Assembly (NCBI GenBank): GCA_013368445.1 | Contig: JAACJO010000009.1 | Span: 1,550,001-1,614,000, forward strand | Length of the DNA stretch: 64,000 nt | Direction of reading: 5' to 3' | DNA from: Leucocoprinus leucothites | Lineage: Eukaryota > Basidiomycota > Agaricomycetes > Agaricales > Agaricaceae | In this document: one piece after another, positions 1 through 9,131 of the stretch | Position numbering within the stretch: the stretch's first letter is position 1 | Layout: the number at the start of each line of letters is the position of its first letter | Translations under genes and position numbers: made by a program | The notes under the pieces: model-generated | What the model saw: the letters and a program-made list of their open reading frames with translations, nothing else | Told to the model about the DNA's origin: nothing | The model's database searches: none

Positions 1-82
1 CCACTCCTGCCCTGATTGCACCATCCACCCCATTGTCCTCCACTGGGACCATGCCTGGAGACAATGCCATGGCCAAGCAGGC
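1..82 (+). pseudogene. LINE-B ORF1 fragment (Pro-rich N-terminal region)
   Basis: The stretch is closely similar to 5308-5390 within the ORF1 of the full-length LINE-B2 copy and encodes the same Pro/Ser/Thr-rich segment (motif GTMPGDNA). It is cut off at the left by the window edge and at the right by the poly(T) of a minus-strand LINE-B1 copy. No start or stop is present. The rest of this copy is not found across the B1 insertion, so the junction is not a simple insertion with target duplication. Confidence 0.7.
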
Positions 83-781
83 TTTTTATTTTATTTTATA
101 TCAGTGGACCCCAGAGGGGTCCAAATTTATAACATGGTGCACAATAGCAGTCTGCACCCAACTATCTACTACAGGGAACCAATACTGCTACCGACTATGC
201 AAGAGTAAACAACTGGGAATATATAAGAGTCCTGTCTGAGACAATACATGAATTAATAGCAGAAGGGGGGCTAGGCACATGACAACATATGAAGAGATGA
301 AACATATACTGATATCACTGCATCTGAAAGTGGCAGGCCTTGGGGTTCGTGAGGGCCCACCCAGTGACTGGCAATGGATGGGGGACAATGCATTGATACT
401 AGGGAGCTCCCCCTAGGCCTGGGGCCAACCAGCAGGACCAGAATGACTTTGCAGCCAATCCCAATCAAACCAGTGGCACCAGAACACACATTTGCGGTCA
501 GTAGCAGCATGTTGCATGCTGCAATTGATGCACTTGATGTGGGGACAGGGTTCCACAGCAGGTGTGGGCTGAAGGGGGGGTTAGCTTTTGGCGACCCCTT
601 ACAGCAGGAGGAGGTGGTGCAGTGATTCTCAGACCAATGTGGCCCACTGCATTGTGAGCACCTGAGAGTGTAGTTGCAACAGGTGGTGGTAATGTGGCCC
701 CAACACCAGCATCATTGACACTGGGGGGTCCCAGGATGAGCACGCGCAGCCCTAATCATAGACTGCATGCCATCAAAGTTG

Positions 782-1007
782 TGTTAGAATGTAAAATGAT
801 AGAGAGTAGAGGATGATAAGAGAGTGGAGGAAAGCTCAGACACTGACACTGACACACATACAAAAGTGGGGAAGAAGATAATTGATTGGGAGGCTGAGGC
901 CCTCCTTATATACCTAGCTACATGGTCTGTGCGCAGTATGGTCATGTGACTACAACTATCCCCATTTAGACAAAGGGGGTGAGGCTGAAGCTGGTCATAA
1001 TCTAACA
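782..1007 (-). repeat. Solo LTR of copia family C1 (226 bp)
   Basis: Begins TGTTAGA and ends TCTAACA, a perfect 7-bp inverted terminus, and is flanked by the 5-bp TSD AGTTG (777-781 and 1008-1012). It is nearly identical to the LTR at 62857-63082, which abuts a Ty1/copia pol gene, so the family is copia and the orientation is minus. A single LTR with an intact TSD means the internal region was lost by LTR-LTR recombination. It sits inside LINE-B1 ORF1. The two longest open frames crossing its boundaries are chance. Confidence 0.9.
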
Positions 1008-1458
1008 AGTTGAGGTATTTGCCAACCAGGCACTTAGTGTTAGCACTGGACTGAGAATCCCAAAGGTTGACCCAAACAGTGGTGGTGTCAGCTTTGGCAG
1101 AGTTGCCCATAATGTACATGGAGGAGACATTGGCAAATATCTCCTTGAAGGGAGACAAATGCATATGGTCAGAGATGTGTTGTGGGTGGTGCGAATACCA
1201 CTCATGTAGTAAGGGACGTCCAGGATCTTGAGGTAAGACCTGGACCTGGGATGTTTAGTCTTCAGCTCAAACAGGGCTGTGAAGGCTGAAGAGAGGGAGG
1301 ATTCAATCACTGATACCTCAGCATCAGTGGTGACAGAGTTGGTGTACAACGAGATGGTGTTGTATGCCCCCGCAATATTCTCAACACGAAGTGAGCTCTT
1401 TGTGCAAGTGAGGGAGTCATTGAGAAGGTGCATGGCCTTGTGATGGAGGTAGGTGATA

Positions 1459-2189
1459 CTGGTTCAACCTATGGGACTCTCAGTCAGGAGCCAGCACCAA
1501 GAAGCTCCTCAACAAGTACCTCAACTTCAATGGTATGCAGGCTGTCATCAAGTCCACCCATGCCCACTCTGGTGCTCCCCAGTGCCAGCGCTGCTGGCAC
1601 TTCAGTCACTCCACTCCCACCTGCCGCAACTGCGCACTCAGGTGTTCCCAGTGTGGTGGTCCTCACTGTAGTGAGAATCATTGCTTAACATCATTGTGCT
1701 GTAAAGGAAGTCCAAAGGCAAACCCCCCCATCCTGCCCACACCCACCAGGGAACCCTGTCCCCCTATCTCATGTATCAACTGCAAGGGTGACCATGCAGC
1801 TGATGATCGAAAGTGCCCATTCTGGTACCACCAGTTTGACCATGACTGGCTTAGCCATCACAAGGAGGACAATAGGAGGCCCTGGTAGTAGGTCATGTAC
1901 CTGCTTCAATGCATCTTCCAACCCTGTTGGTACATCACTAGGGCCACATGTGCATGTAAGCTTACTGTCAGAGGTCTGCAAGTTGGACTTTAGTTTCATT
2001 TCTTTGTTACTATGCCATGTCTCTTTGCCATTGAGTAGTGTACTATATTCAGACAGGACTTTATGTATTCTCATCTCTGTAGTGTTTGGCTTAGGTAGCA
2101 GTACTTAGGCCCTGTATTATGTTGGCGAGCGCGGACTGCAACTGGGCACCACATAATAAATCATTGAATTAAAAAAAAAAAAAAAAAAA
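1459..2189 (+). mobile_element. LINE-B2 element, 5'-truncated, gag-only
   Basis: A plus-strand 731-bp insertion into LINE-B1, with poly(A) at 2171-2189 and the 14-bp TSD GGAGGTAGGTGATA on both sides. It contains only the 3' part of ORF1, ending at TAG 1886-1888, then about 280 bp of 3' UTR. The same ORF1-to-UTR junction occurs in the full-length copy at 4425-8482, so absence of ORF2 is a family trait and not a deletion in one copy. The last 60 bp carry the tail block GCGGACTGC...GCACCAC shared with LINE-A. Confidence 0.88.
1460..1888 (+). pseudogene. LINE-B2 ORF1 C-terminal half with CCHC knuckles
   Basis: Starts in the conserved FDLWDSQSG-like segment, which is frameshifted here, and continues through the Cys-rich C-terminus. 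The knuckle CX2CX4HX4C is visible as CQRCWHFSHSTPTC, followed by further CX2C pairs and CINCKGDHAADDRKC, and the protein ends with NRRPW and TAG. The knuckles are typical of type-I LINE ORF1 proteins that bind element RNA. It is truncated at the 5' end by reverse-transcription truncation, so it cannot be expressed as a full protein. Confidence 0.75.
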
Positions 2190-2996
2190 GGAGGTAGGTG
2201 ATATCACTGGCATCACCAGTGAAGTCAAGGAAGAGTTGGTGCTGGGTGGGGCCTGACATGGTCATGTGGGGCTTCTTTGCAGAAGGCACATCAGCAAGGG
2301 CAGCCTGATGCATCATGGCAACACAGTCAGGCTTGAGGGTGGGATGGGACTGGGCAAGCTTGATAAGTGCTGCCACAGACGCTGGAGTGTGGGCAACCTC
2401 AGCAAATGACTTCTTAGCTGCTGAGGGTGGGATGGGCACTTGCCGGGCTTGGCCATCAGACCTAACCTTAGGAGCAGGGAGCGCTTGAGTGGGCACTTTG
2501 CCACTAGCATGGGCCTTTGCAGACAGTGGCTTAGGCAGTAGGGGGGGATGGGCTGGGACAGGCTGCAGTACCTTGGGCATTTGCTTGGGCATCTTGGGAG
2601 AGCCCATGTCAATGTCATGTGGATCCACTATGTTAGCAGATCCATGGGTCACCTCATGGACGATGTGCATATGATTAAGGTCAGTCTCCAGAACTCTAGT
2701 GGCACAATCCTGAATGAAATCTGCAAATGTGGCCCATCCCTGGGCTTGCATATGCTTGCTGATGAGGGCCATGTCACCTTGGCCTCGATTGAAGACTTCC
2801 ACAACAAGCCCAATGAGGGTCAGGACAAGTATGGCGATGGTGGCCTTGGGTAGGGAGCCTGGGGGAACTGACCTGGCAAAGCAGGTGAAGAAGCAGAGCC
2901 CAGCAAGAGCCCAAGTCTCAACAGACTCCTCAGTTGACCCAGAGGAGACAGCAGATGGTGGTGCTTGGGGAGGTAGGTTCTTCACAGGGTAGAACA

Positions 2997-4243
2997 ACCA
3001 CCTTGACCCCTACAACAACTCTCTCAATGTGTGAGGGTTCTTTGGCTCCCCCAGGCTGACATTTCATCACCTGGCCCCTCCCAACTGACTGCTGATGTTC
3101 CATCACTGTCGGTTGCTCCCCCAGTGGCTGATGTTTCGTCACCACTCAAACCCTTCACAGCTGGTGGAACCACCTTCTACCCTGTCGACACTCCCCCTGT
3201 TGTGCCTGCATCAGTGACCTCCTCCAAGGGAAAGAAGAAGAAGGAGCTCACCCTAAAGCATACCCTCAACAACCTCATATCCTTCCTCAAGTGGTAGGAT
3301 ACCATCAATGACTCTGCTGACATTGCAGAACAAAATGCACAGTCCATGGTTACTTGCTTAGCCAAGGCCTCATACGCCATAGCCAGCGAGCTGAAGATAA
3401 GCAGCACACTGATCACCTCTAACTCTCTCAATGCCTCTGGCTGGGAGATGTATGGAGATTTTCTGGGGGACTTCAGGCATAGATTCTCGGCTGAGGCCTC
3501 CCCTAAAGCAACACACATTGTCCACAAGGTGACCCATGGATCCACTGACTCAGCGGGTCCATGTGACATCGACATGGGTTCCCCTAAGGCACCCACTTTA
3601 CTGCCCCTAGATTGTTGGCCTGCCCCAGCCCATTCTTCCCTACCGTCCAAGCCCACACCTGCAAAGGTGCACACTAGTGGCAAAGTGCCCACTCAGGCAC
3701 CCCCTGCTCCTAAGGTTAGGTCTGATAGCCAAGCCTGGCAAGTGCCCATCCCACCCTTGGTGGCTAAGAAGTCATTCGCTGAGGTTGCCCATACCCCTGT
3801 ATCTGTGGCAGCACTTATCAAGCTAGCCCAGTCCCACCCCACCCTTGAGCCTGATCACATTGCAGCAATGCATCAGGCTGCCCTTGCTGATGCGCCTTCT
3901 GCAAAGAAGCCCTGCATGACCATATCAGGCCCCACCCGATGCCAACTCTTCCTCAATTTCACTGGCAATGCTGGTGACATCACCTACCTTCACCACAAGG
4001 CCATGCGCCTTCTTAATGACTCCCTCACTCATGTGAAGAGTTCACTTTGCATTGAGAATATCACCTGGGCATATGACACCATCTCATTGTACACCAACTC
4101 CATCACCACTGATGCTGATGCACTAGTGATTGAAACCTCCCTCTCTTCAGCCTTCACAGCCCTGTTCAAGCTGAAGACCAAATGCCCCAGGTCCAGGTCT
4201 TACCTCAAGATCCTGGATGTCTCTTACTACATGAGTGGTATCC
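2997..4243 (+). pseudogene. LINE-B ORF1 fragment, N-terminal to middle domain
   Basis: Plus-strand LINE-B ORF1 from the HLDPY motif (about codon 44 of LB) through the Pro-rich linker and into the middle domain, ending at LKILDVSYYMSGI where the poly(T) of LA1 begins. A 294-codon stretch (3346-4230) is open. Upstream a TGA/TAG interrupts the frame near 3030 and 3296. It meets the minus-strand B1 copy head to head at 2996/2997 with no TSD, which suggests a rearranged junction. No 3' end is present. Confidence 0.72.
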
Positions 4244-4704
4244 TTTTTTTTTTTTAAAAAAAAATCAATGAATTTATATAGTGGTGCTCAATCGCAGTCT
4301 GCTTTCAACTAGATAATACAGACAGGTGGTATACTATGGCAAGCCAGGGTACATGAAGTGGTCGAAGACTGCTTAAGACAAAGACTATATACAATTAGTC
4401 CAGCAAAATAGAGAAGACTCGAGATGCCCCTTCTTGTCCTCTTACCACCACCACCTCTTGAGTTGGTGTCTTAGTTTGAGCACAATACTACATTGTCTAC
4501 ACTAGTGAAACATGGGTAGGCAAAAGTCTAAAGCTATTAGTTGCAAGATCATGAATATGGACCTCAACTCCAACATTGTGTCTGGTGATGACGAGCTCAA
4601 TACGATTGAAGAGGCCCCCAGACCCTCCACCTCCACCCAGCTGACCTGTACGATAGCAGACTTCAAGGCTGCTATTGCCTTTATGAGGGCTGACATTCAG
4701 CCAC

Positions 4705-5164
4705 CTTCTGGAGTTACAACACCACATCTTGTGCTATTGCCCTCTATATCCCATCCCCACTCAATGGGTGCAATGCGCCTTCCCTCAGTATGAGTTCCTG
4801 GTTGAGTTCTTGAAAAAGAACCCGGCTGCTTTTGCTTTCACCAATCATGACATGCATCCACTGCTGCCTCAAGCTCCTGTGCCCACCGAACCAAATGAAG
4901 GTGAACTATACTCTTTTATCTCCTCTCTTCTATTTTCTTTTGAGTCCAATCTCTGTGTATAACACCTCGTTCTATAGTCTCACTTTCGAGTCTTCTCTAT
5001 TTTGCTGGACTAATTGTGTATAGTCTATGTCTTAAGCAGTCTCTGACTGCTTCGTGTACCCCAGCTTGCTGTAGTGTACCATCTGTTTGTACTATTTAGT
5101 TGAAAGTGGACTGCAATCGAGCACCACTATATAAATTCATTGATTTTTTTTTTTTTAAAAAAAA
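4705..5164 (+). mobile_element. Truncated LINE-A copy LA6 (ORF2 C-terminus and 3' UTR)
   Basis: A 460-bp plus-strand fragment within LINE-B2, flanked by an 18-bp TSD (GGGCTGACATTCAGCCAC at 4687-4704; 5165-5182 differs by three transitions). It begins in the ORF2 C-terminal Cys/His motif, continues through PQYEFLVEFLKKNP to the ORF2 stop near 4962, then the LINE-A 3' UTR and a T13A8 tail. Because the upstream LINE-B2 N-terminus reads into it, an artificial chimeric ORF appears at 4512-4793. Together with the LA1 tail (4244-4424) it forms inverted repeat arms of about 180 bp. Confidence 0.85.
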
Positions 5165-6578
5165 GGGCTGATGTTCAGTCACCCTCACCTCTTCCCTCGT
5201 TGCCCGCTGACATTCTGTTGCTGGCACCTACTACTCAGCCTCCAGTGACCTTAGATCCCAAGGCCCCACTCATTGCTGGTGGTACCATGTACTACCCAGT
5301 TCCCACTCCTCCCCTGATTGCACCATCCACCCTGTTGTCCTCTGCTGGGACCATGCCTGGAAACAATGCTGCAGCCAAGTGGGCTTTCAACAGCCTCAAG
5401 AAGTTCTTGTGCTTCATGTGAGAACTCCCTGACGATTCCCTCCTCAATGAGGACTATGCCAAGGCATGTGCTAGCTATCTTGCTAGTGCCATCTATGAAT
5501 TCAAGATGAGTGGGCACAGGAGTGCATGCATTTCCATGGGCAAACAGTGGGCTAGCCGTGGCTGGACCACCTTTTGCTCCTTCATGTAGGGCTTCGCTCA
5601 GTTCAATGGGCTGGATGCCTTCCCTAGAAACATGCGTGTTGTCCACAAGGCAACCCATGGATCTGCTGACAAAGCAGAACCACATGACATTGATATGGGC
5701 TCTCCCAAGACACCCAAGCAAACACCCAAGGCACCACAGCCTGCTCTGGCCCAGCCCCCCATACTGCCCAGGCAAGTGCCCCTAAGGTGCGCACTAGTGG
5801 CCCCCCTCAAGCACCCATGAAGGCACCCATCCCCACATCTGCTCCAGCGCTTCGGCACCACCTGTGTTGCTCATCAAGCTGGCACAGGCAAACCCCTTCC
5901 TCGACCCTGATCATGTCACTGCAATGCATCAGACCACCACTGCCACCACTGGCTCTGCCAAGAAGCCGCACATGACCACTGCTGGGCCCACCTGCCATCA
6001 ATTGTTCCTTGATTTCACTGGCAATGCCAGTGAGATCACTTATCTCCATCACAAGGCCATGCACCTTCTCAATGATGCCCTCTCACATGCCAAATCTTCT
6101 TTGTGCATTGAGAATATCACCAAGGCATACAGGACTATTGCACTATACACCTCTGCTGTACCCTCAGACTCTGACATCACTGTTGTCTTCCCTCTGTCTT
6201 TACCACCCCATTTGAGCTGAAGATGTGCTGCCCCAGGTTGAGGTCTTATCTTAAGATCCTCGATGTCCCCTTCCATGTGAACGGCATCTGTATTACACCA
6301 GTTCAGATCACTGACCACATATGATTGTCCCCATTCAAGGACATTTTCACTGATGTCTTATCCATGCGCATGATGTGCAACTCCCCCAAGGCCGATACCA
6401 CTACCATCTGGTTCGACCTATGGGACTCTCAGTCAGGAGCTGGTGCCAAGAAGCTCCTCAACAAGTACCTTGACTTCAATGGTATGCAGGCTGTCATCAA
6501 GCCCACCCGTGCCCACCCTGGTGTTCCCCAGTGCCAGTGCTGCTGGCGCTTTGGTTACTCTACTCCCACCTGCCACTG

Positions 6579-7911
6579 TAGAGGTTCTTTGACATATGGA
6601 TATAACATCAAGTGGAGTACTAGTTAGGTAGCTAGAATGTAACCTCTAACGAATTTGAGGGGAAGTATGAGAAATTGATGAGGATTTATGTAATTACTGC
6701 TGAATAATGCGAAATGTGCGATGGAACTAAATGCTGTTTTATTTACTTTGGGAAATTCTTGAACACTGTACTAGGATCCTGACTAAGTGCACAGTTTGCG
6801 ATGCTTAGTTGACTTCTATAGCTAAGATCTTTTATCCTGAAGCTGTCTCTGTCTCCCTCTAAGGTCAACTGGGCCTTGTCTATAATCACCCACTCAGTCA
6901 CACACTGGTGCTGGTGCGGTCTATACACTTTAACTACAAGCCCTCTTAGCTTGGTAGCTACTTTGCTGTGATGCTAGGTCGAACTCGAGACGTCTTAGGA
7001 TATTTCTTAGATTAACTAGTAGGAGTCTTTCCTGTTAGAGTTCTCTTAGAAGGTTGATCACTTATTCACTCAACAAATGCTTAGTTTGTGGTCTGCACAC
7101 CCTATAGCACTACGGAGGCATAGGATTCCTTGCCTATCTGCACACTGTTGGGCCCTTTTTATATTATTTGAGAGATACGAAAATAGACGAAATATTCTAG
7201 AAAGAAATAGGTATGACTTGAAATTGACCAATAGAAATTGACTGAATTGTCCTGGATTCGACTGGGTATACTTTTATGATGTGACGCCGACCAGTAGGTC
7301 CATTCAATTGCTAGGTTGTCATATGGGTAGCGGAGTAGCTACCACACAAGTTTCTTTCATTAATCCTTTTTTAATCATGGGTAAGTATTTCAGCTGTGAT
7401 ATTTTCTTTAACTGAGGACCCCTGACATGTCAATGCGACCATTGGTTTGCTTGGCCAGTACAGTTGGATGACTGAGCAGTGCAGAAATGATGTAGCTAAG
7501 CAGCGGGGTAGCTAGGTTCCTGTCTTGTACATGTGGAAAATGCAGATCGTTGTCTGTTAACCAGTCCATTGGTTCTTCTGATCCAGTTCTAGACCTTGGT
7601 CCTTATTTTTAAATCATTTGGATCGTCCTCGGCACAGAGGTTTCCCTCGAGTCCTAAAGCGGTAATTTGGTGATGCGGTGTCCTGAAGTCAAGGGTTCAA
7701 ATCCCCGGAATGGTTCACAACAGTGGGCAGCTGTACTAGATGACCAGTCTCGCCTGCTGTATTGGTTGACCGTATTACTTCTTAGTAAGTAGCTTTGTAG
7801 CTACACCGCTAACACACTATAGGGCTCTTAGGCATAGCATTATTCTTTTATATTACTAAGTGAAATCACGAAAATATTAGTATTTCCTGTTTATTTTTGG
7901 TTTTCGCATCA
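6579..7911. other. Unassigned 1.33-kb insert in LINE-B2, direct repeats CACTG
   Basis: This sequence splits the first zinc knuckle of LINE-B2 ORF1 and is bordered by CACTG at 6574-6578 and 7912-7916, a possible 5-bp TSD. It contains no long ORF and no similarity to any other part of the window that I can see. It keeps CpG, unlike its host element. The palindromic core TAGCTA or GTAGCTA recurs (about 6631, 6956, 7335, 7531, 7799). A tRNA B-box-like string GGGTTCAAATCCC lies at 7694-7706, without a convincing A box or cloverleaf. Candidates are a solo LTR, a non-autonomous DNA element, or a SINE-like unit. I cannot decide between them. Confidence 0.5.
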
Positions 7912-8813
7912 CACTGCAACTGCATGCTCAGGTGTTCCCAGTAGGGTGGTCCTCACTATAGTGAGAATCATCACTCCACATTGTTGTGCTATAAGGGGAG
8001 TCCAAAGGCAAACCCCCCATATCCTGCCCACACCTACCAGGGAGCCCTGTCCCCACATCTCATGTATCAACTGCAAGGGCAACCATGCAGCTGATGATCG
8101 AAAGTGCCCATTCTGGCACCACCAGTTCAACTGTGACTGGCTTAGCCATCACAAGGAGGACAATAGGAGGCCCTGGTAGTAGGTCATGTACCTGCTTCAA
8201 TGCATCTTCCAACCCTGTTGGTACATCACTAGGGCCACATGTGCATGTAAGCTTACTGTCAGAGGTCTGCAAGTTGGACTTTAGTTTCATTTCTTTGTTA
8301 CTATGCCATGTCTCTTTGCCATTGAGTAGTGTACTATATTTGGACAGGACTTTATGTATTCTCATCTCTGTAGTGTTTGGCTTGGGTAGCAGTACTTAGG
8401 CCCTGTATTATGTTGGTGAGTGCAGACTGCGACCAGGAACTGCATAATAAATCATTGATTTAAAAAATAAAAATAAAAAAAGGAGAAGACTTGAGAGAGA
8501 CTATAAAATGAGGTATTATATACAGAGATTGGACTCAAGAGAAAAGAAAAGAGAGGAAATGAAAGAGTATAGTTCACCTTCATTTGGTTCTGTGGGCACA
8601 GGTGCTTGAGGTGGTGGTGGACATGTGTCATAATTAGAGAAGGCAAAAGCAGCTGGGTTCTTTTTCAAGAACTCAACGAGGAACTCATATTGAGGGAATG
8701 CGCATTGCACCCATTGAGTGTGGATGGGATAGAGGGGGCAATAGCACAAGATATGATGTTGTGATTCCAAGTAGTGGCCACAATGACAGGATTTGGGTTC
8801 AAGGGGGAAGAAC

Positions 8814-9131
8814 TGTTAGAAGGTGATGCACAGGGGATGTGTAGGAGGTCCTAGAAACCAGAGAAATTGCCCAGGGAGCTCACAACTCACACAGGAATCT
8901 GTGGACAACTGTAAATGACTATATTTACAACATAGAGACTTGTACTCACCTGTGGACAACTGTAAATGACTGAGAGTCAAGAAAGCGTCCACAGGAGAGT
9001 TGAACATCCAGTCAGGTGATCTACAACTGACTAAGCAACCTCTGCATCAACTCTAACTTCACACATCAACAAATCAATCACAAATACTTGTAGACTGTCC
9101 AGAGCACATCTGACACAGAGCATATCTGACA
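8814..9131 (-). repeat. Solo LTR of family C2 (318 bp)
   Basis: TGTTAGAAGG...ATCTGACA, flanked by the TSD AGAAC (8809-8813, 9132-9136), inside LA1 ORF2. It matches 62446-62747, where a purine-rich tract adjoins it on the minus strand, giving a minus orientation. This copy ends with an extra 16-bp partial repeat (CATATCTGACA after CACATCTGACA). It also contains a direct repeat of CTGTGGACAACTGTAAATGACT at about 8900 and 8952, shown here only by its position. The class is an LTR retrotransposon; no coding sequence of C2 is in the window, so copia versus gypsy is unproven. Confidence 0.82.

Larger units (their letters stand above)
83..2996 (-). mobile_element. LINE-B1 element, 5'-truncated, gag-only, interrupted twice
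   Basis: Read on the minus strand this is a LINE-type retrotransposon. Its A-rich tail is at 83-100, a terminal hairpin at 106-122 (GGACCCC loop GGGGTCC in either strand), a 3' UTR up to about 412, and then ORF1 back to 2996, where it is 5'-truncated. There is no ORF2: the ORF1 stop is followed directly by the 3' UTR. Two later insertions split it: a copia solo LTR (782-1007, TSD AGTTG) and a truncated LINE-B2 (1459-2189, TSD GGAGGTAGGTGATA at 1445-1458 and 2190-2203). The element's own flanks (LINE-B ORF1 pieces on both sides) do not match as a TSD. CpG is strongly depleted. Confidence 0.8.
413..2996 (-). pseudogene. LINE-B1 ORF1 (zinc-knuckle gag-like protein), decayed
   Basis: Runs from 2996 down to a TAG at 413-415, broken by the insertions at 782-1007 and 1459-2189 and by frameshifts. 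In order it has a Pro-rich N-terminal half (2350-2996), a conserved middle domain (motifs SVAALIKLAQSHP and KPHMTMSGPT, then LKILDVPYY near 1215), and a C-terminal Cys-rich region (about 500-750) with several CX2C knuckles. The middle domain is a diverged relative of the same region in LINE-A ORF1, and such ORF1 proteins bind LINE RNA. No intact reading frame remains. The 278-residue open stretch at 2161-2997 ends in translated poly(A) and is not a real C-terminus. Confidence 0.7.
4512..8179 (+). pseudogene. LINE-B2 ORF1 (three exon-like pieces split by insertions)
   Basis: Pieces are 4512-4704, 5183-6578 and 7917-8179. The N-terminus MGRQKSK resembles MGKRKSK of LB. It continues with the Pro-rich linker, the THGSA motif (5655-5670), the middle domain (KPHMTTAGPT near 5965, LKILDVPF near 6255), FDLWDSQSG (6413-6440) and the Cys-rich tail, interrupted in the first knuckle (C..CWRFGYSTPTC) by the 6579-7911 insert. 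In-frame stops lie at 5419-5421 and 5587-5589. The product would be an RNA-binding LINE ORF1 protein of roughly 620 residues. No endonuclease or reverse transcriptase is encoded. Confidence 0.75.
4425..8482 (+). mobile_element. Full-length LINE-B2, gag-only LINE (about 2.24 kb unnested)
   Basis: Inserted in the LA1 3' UTR with the TSD GAGAAGACTCGAGA (4411-4424) and GAGAAGACTTGAGA (8483-8496); the one mismatch is a CpG transition. It has a 5' UTR with the block CTCTTACCACCA at 4439-4450, ORF1 from ATG 4512, stop TAG 8177-8179, a 3' UTR with the LINE-A-like tail block near 8420-8455, and an A-rich tail at 8460-8481. A truncated LINE-A (4705-5164) and an unassigned segment (6579-7911) interrupt it. 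Removing them and the duplicated target bases leaves about 2240 bp with a single ORF. This is the best copy for defining the family. Confidence 0.87.

Noticed and set aside
1..4243. 5' inversion by twin priming to explain opposed LINE-B pieces
   Set aside because: The inverted segments overlap the same ORF1 region instead of being adjoining parts of one element, and one has its own 3' end and tail.
4512..4793. A chimeric ORF joining LINE-B ORF1 to LINE-A ORF2
   Set aside because: Created by insertion of LA6 with an 18-bp TSD at 4704; the downstream part is out of the native ORF2 frame.
7640..7740. A tRNA gene
   Set aside because: Only a B-box-like string is present; the T stem pairs three bases and no acceptor stem or A box is found.
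8900..8990. A CRISPR-like or satellite repeat in the C2 LTR
   Set aside because: A single 22-bp direct repeat in an LTR, repeated at 62530-62600 only because the LTR is repeated.
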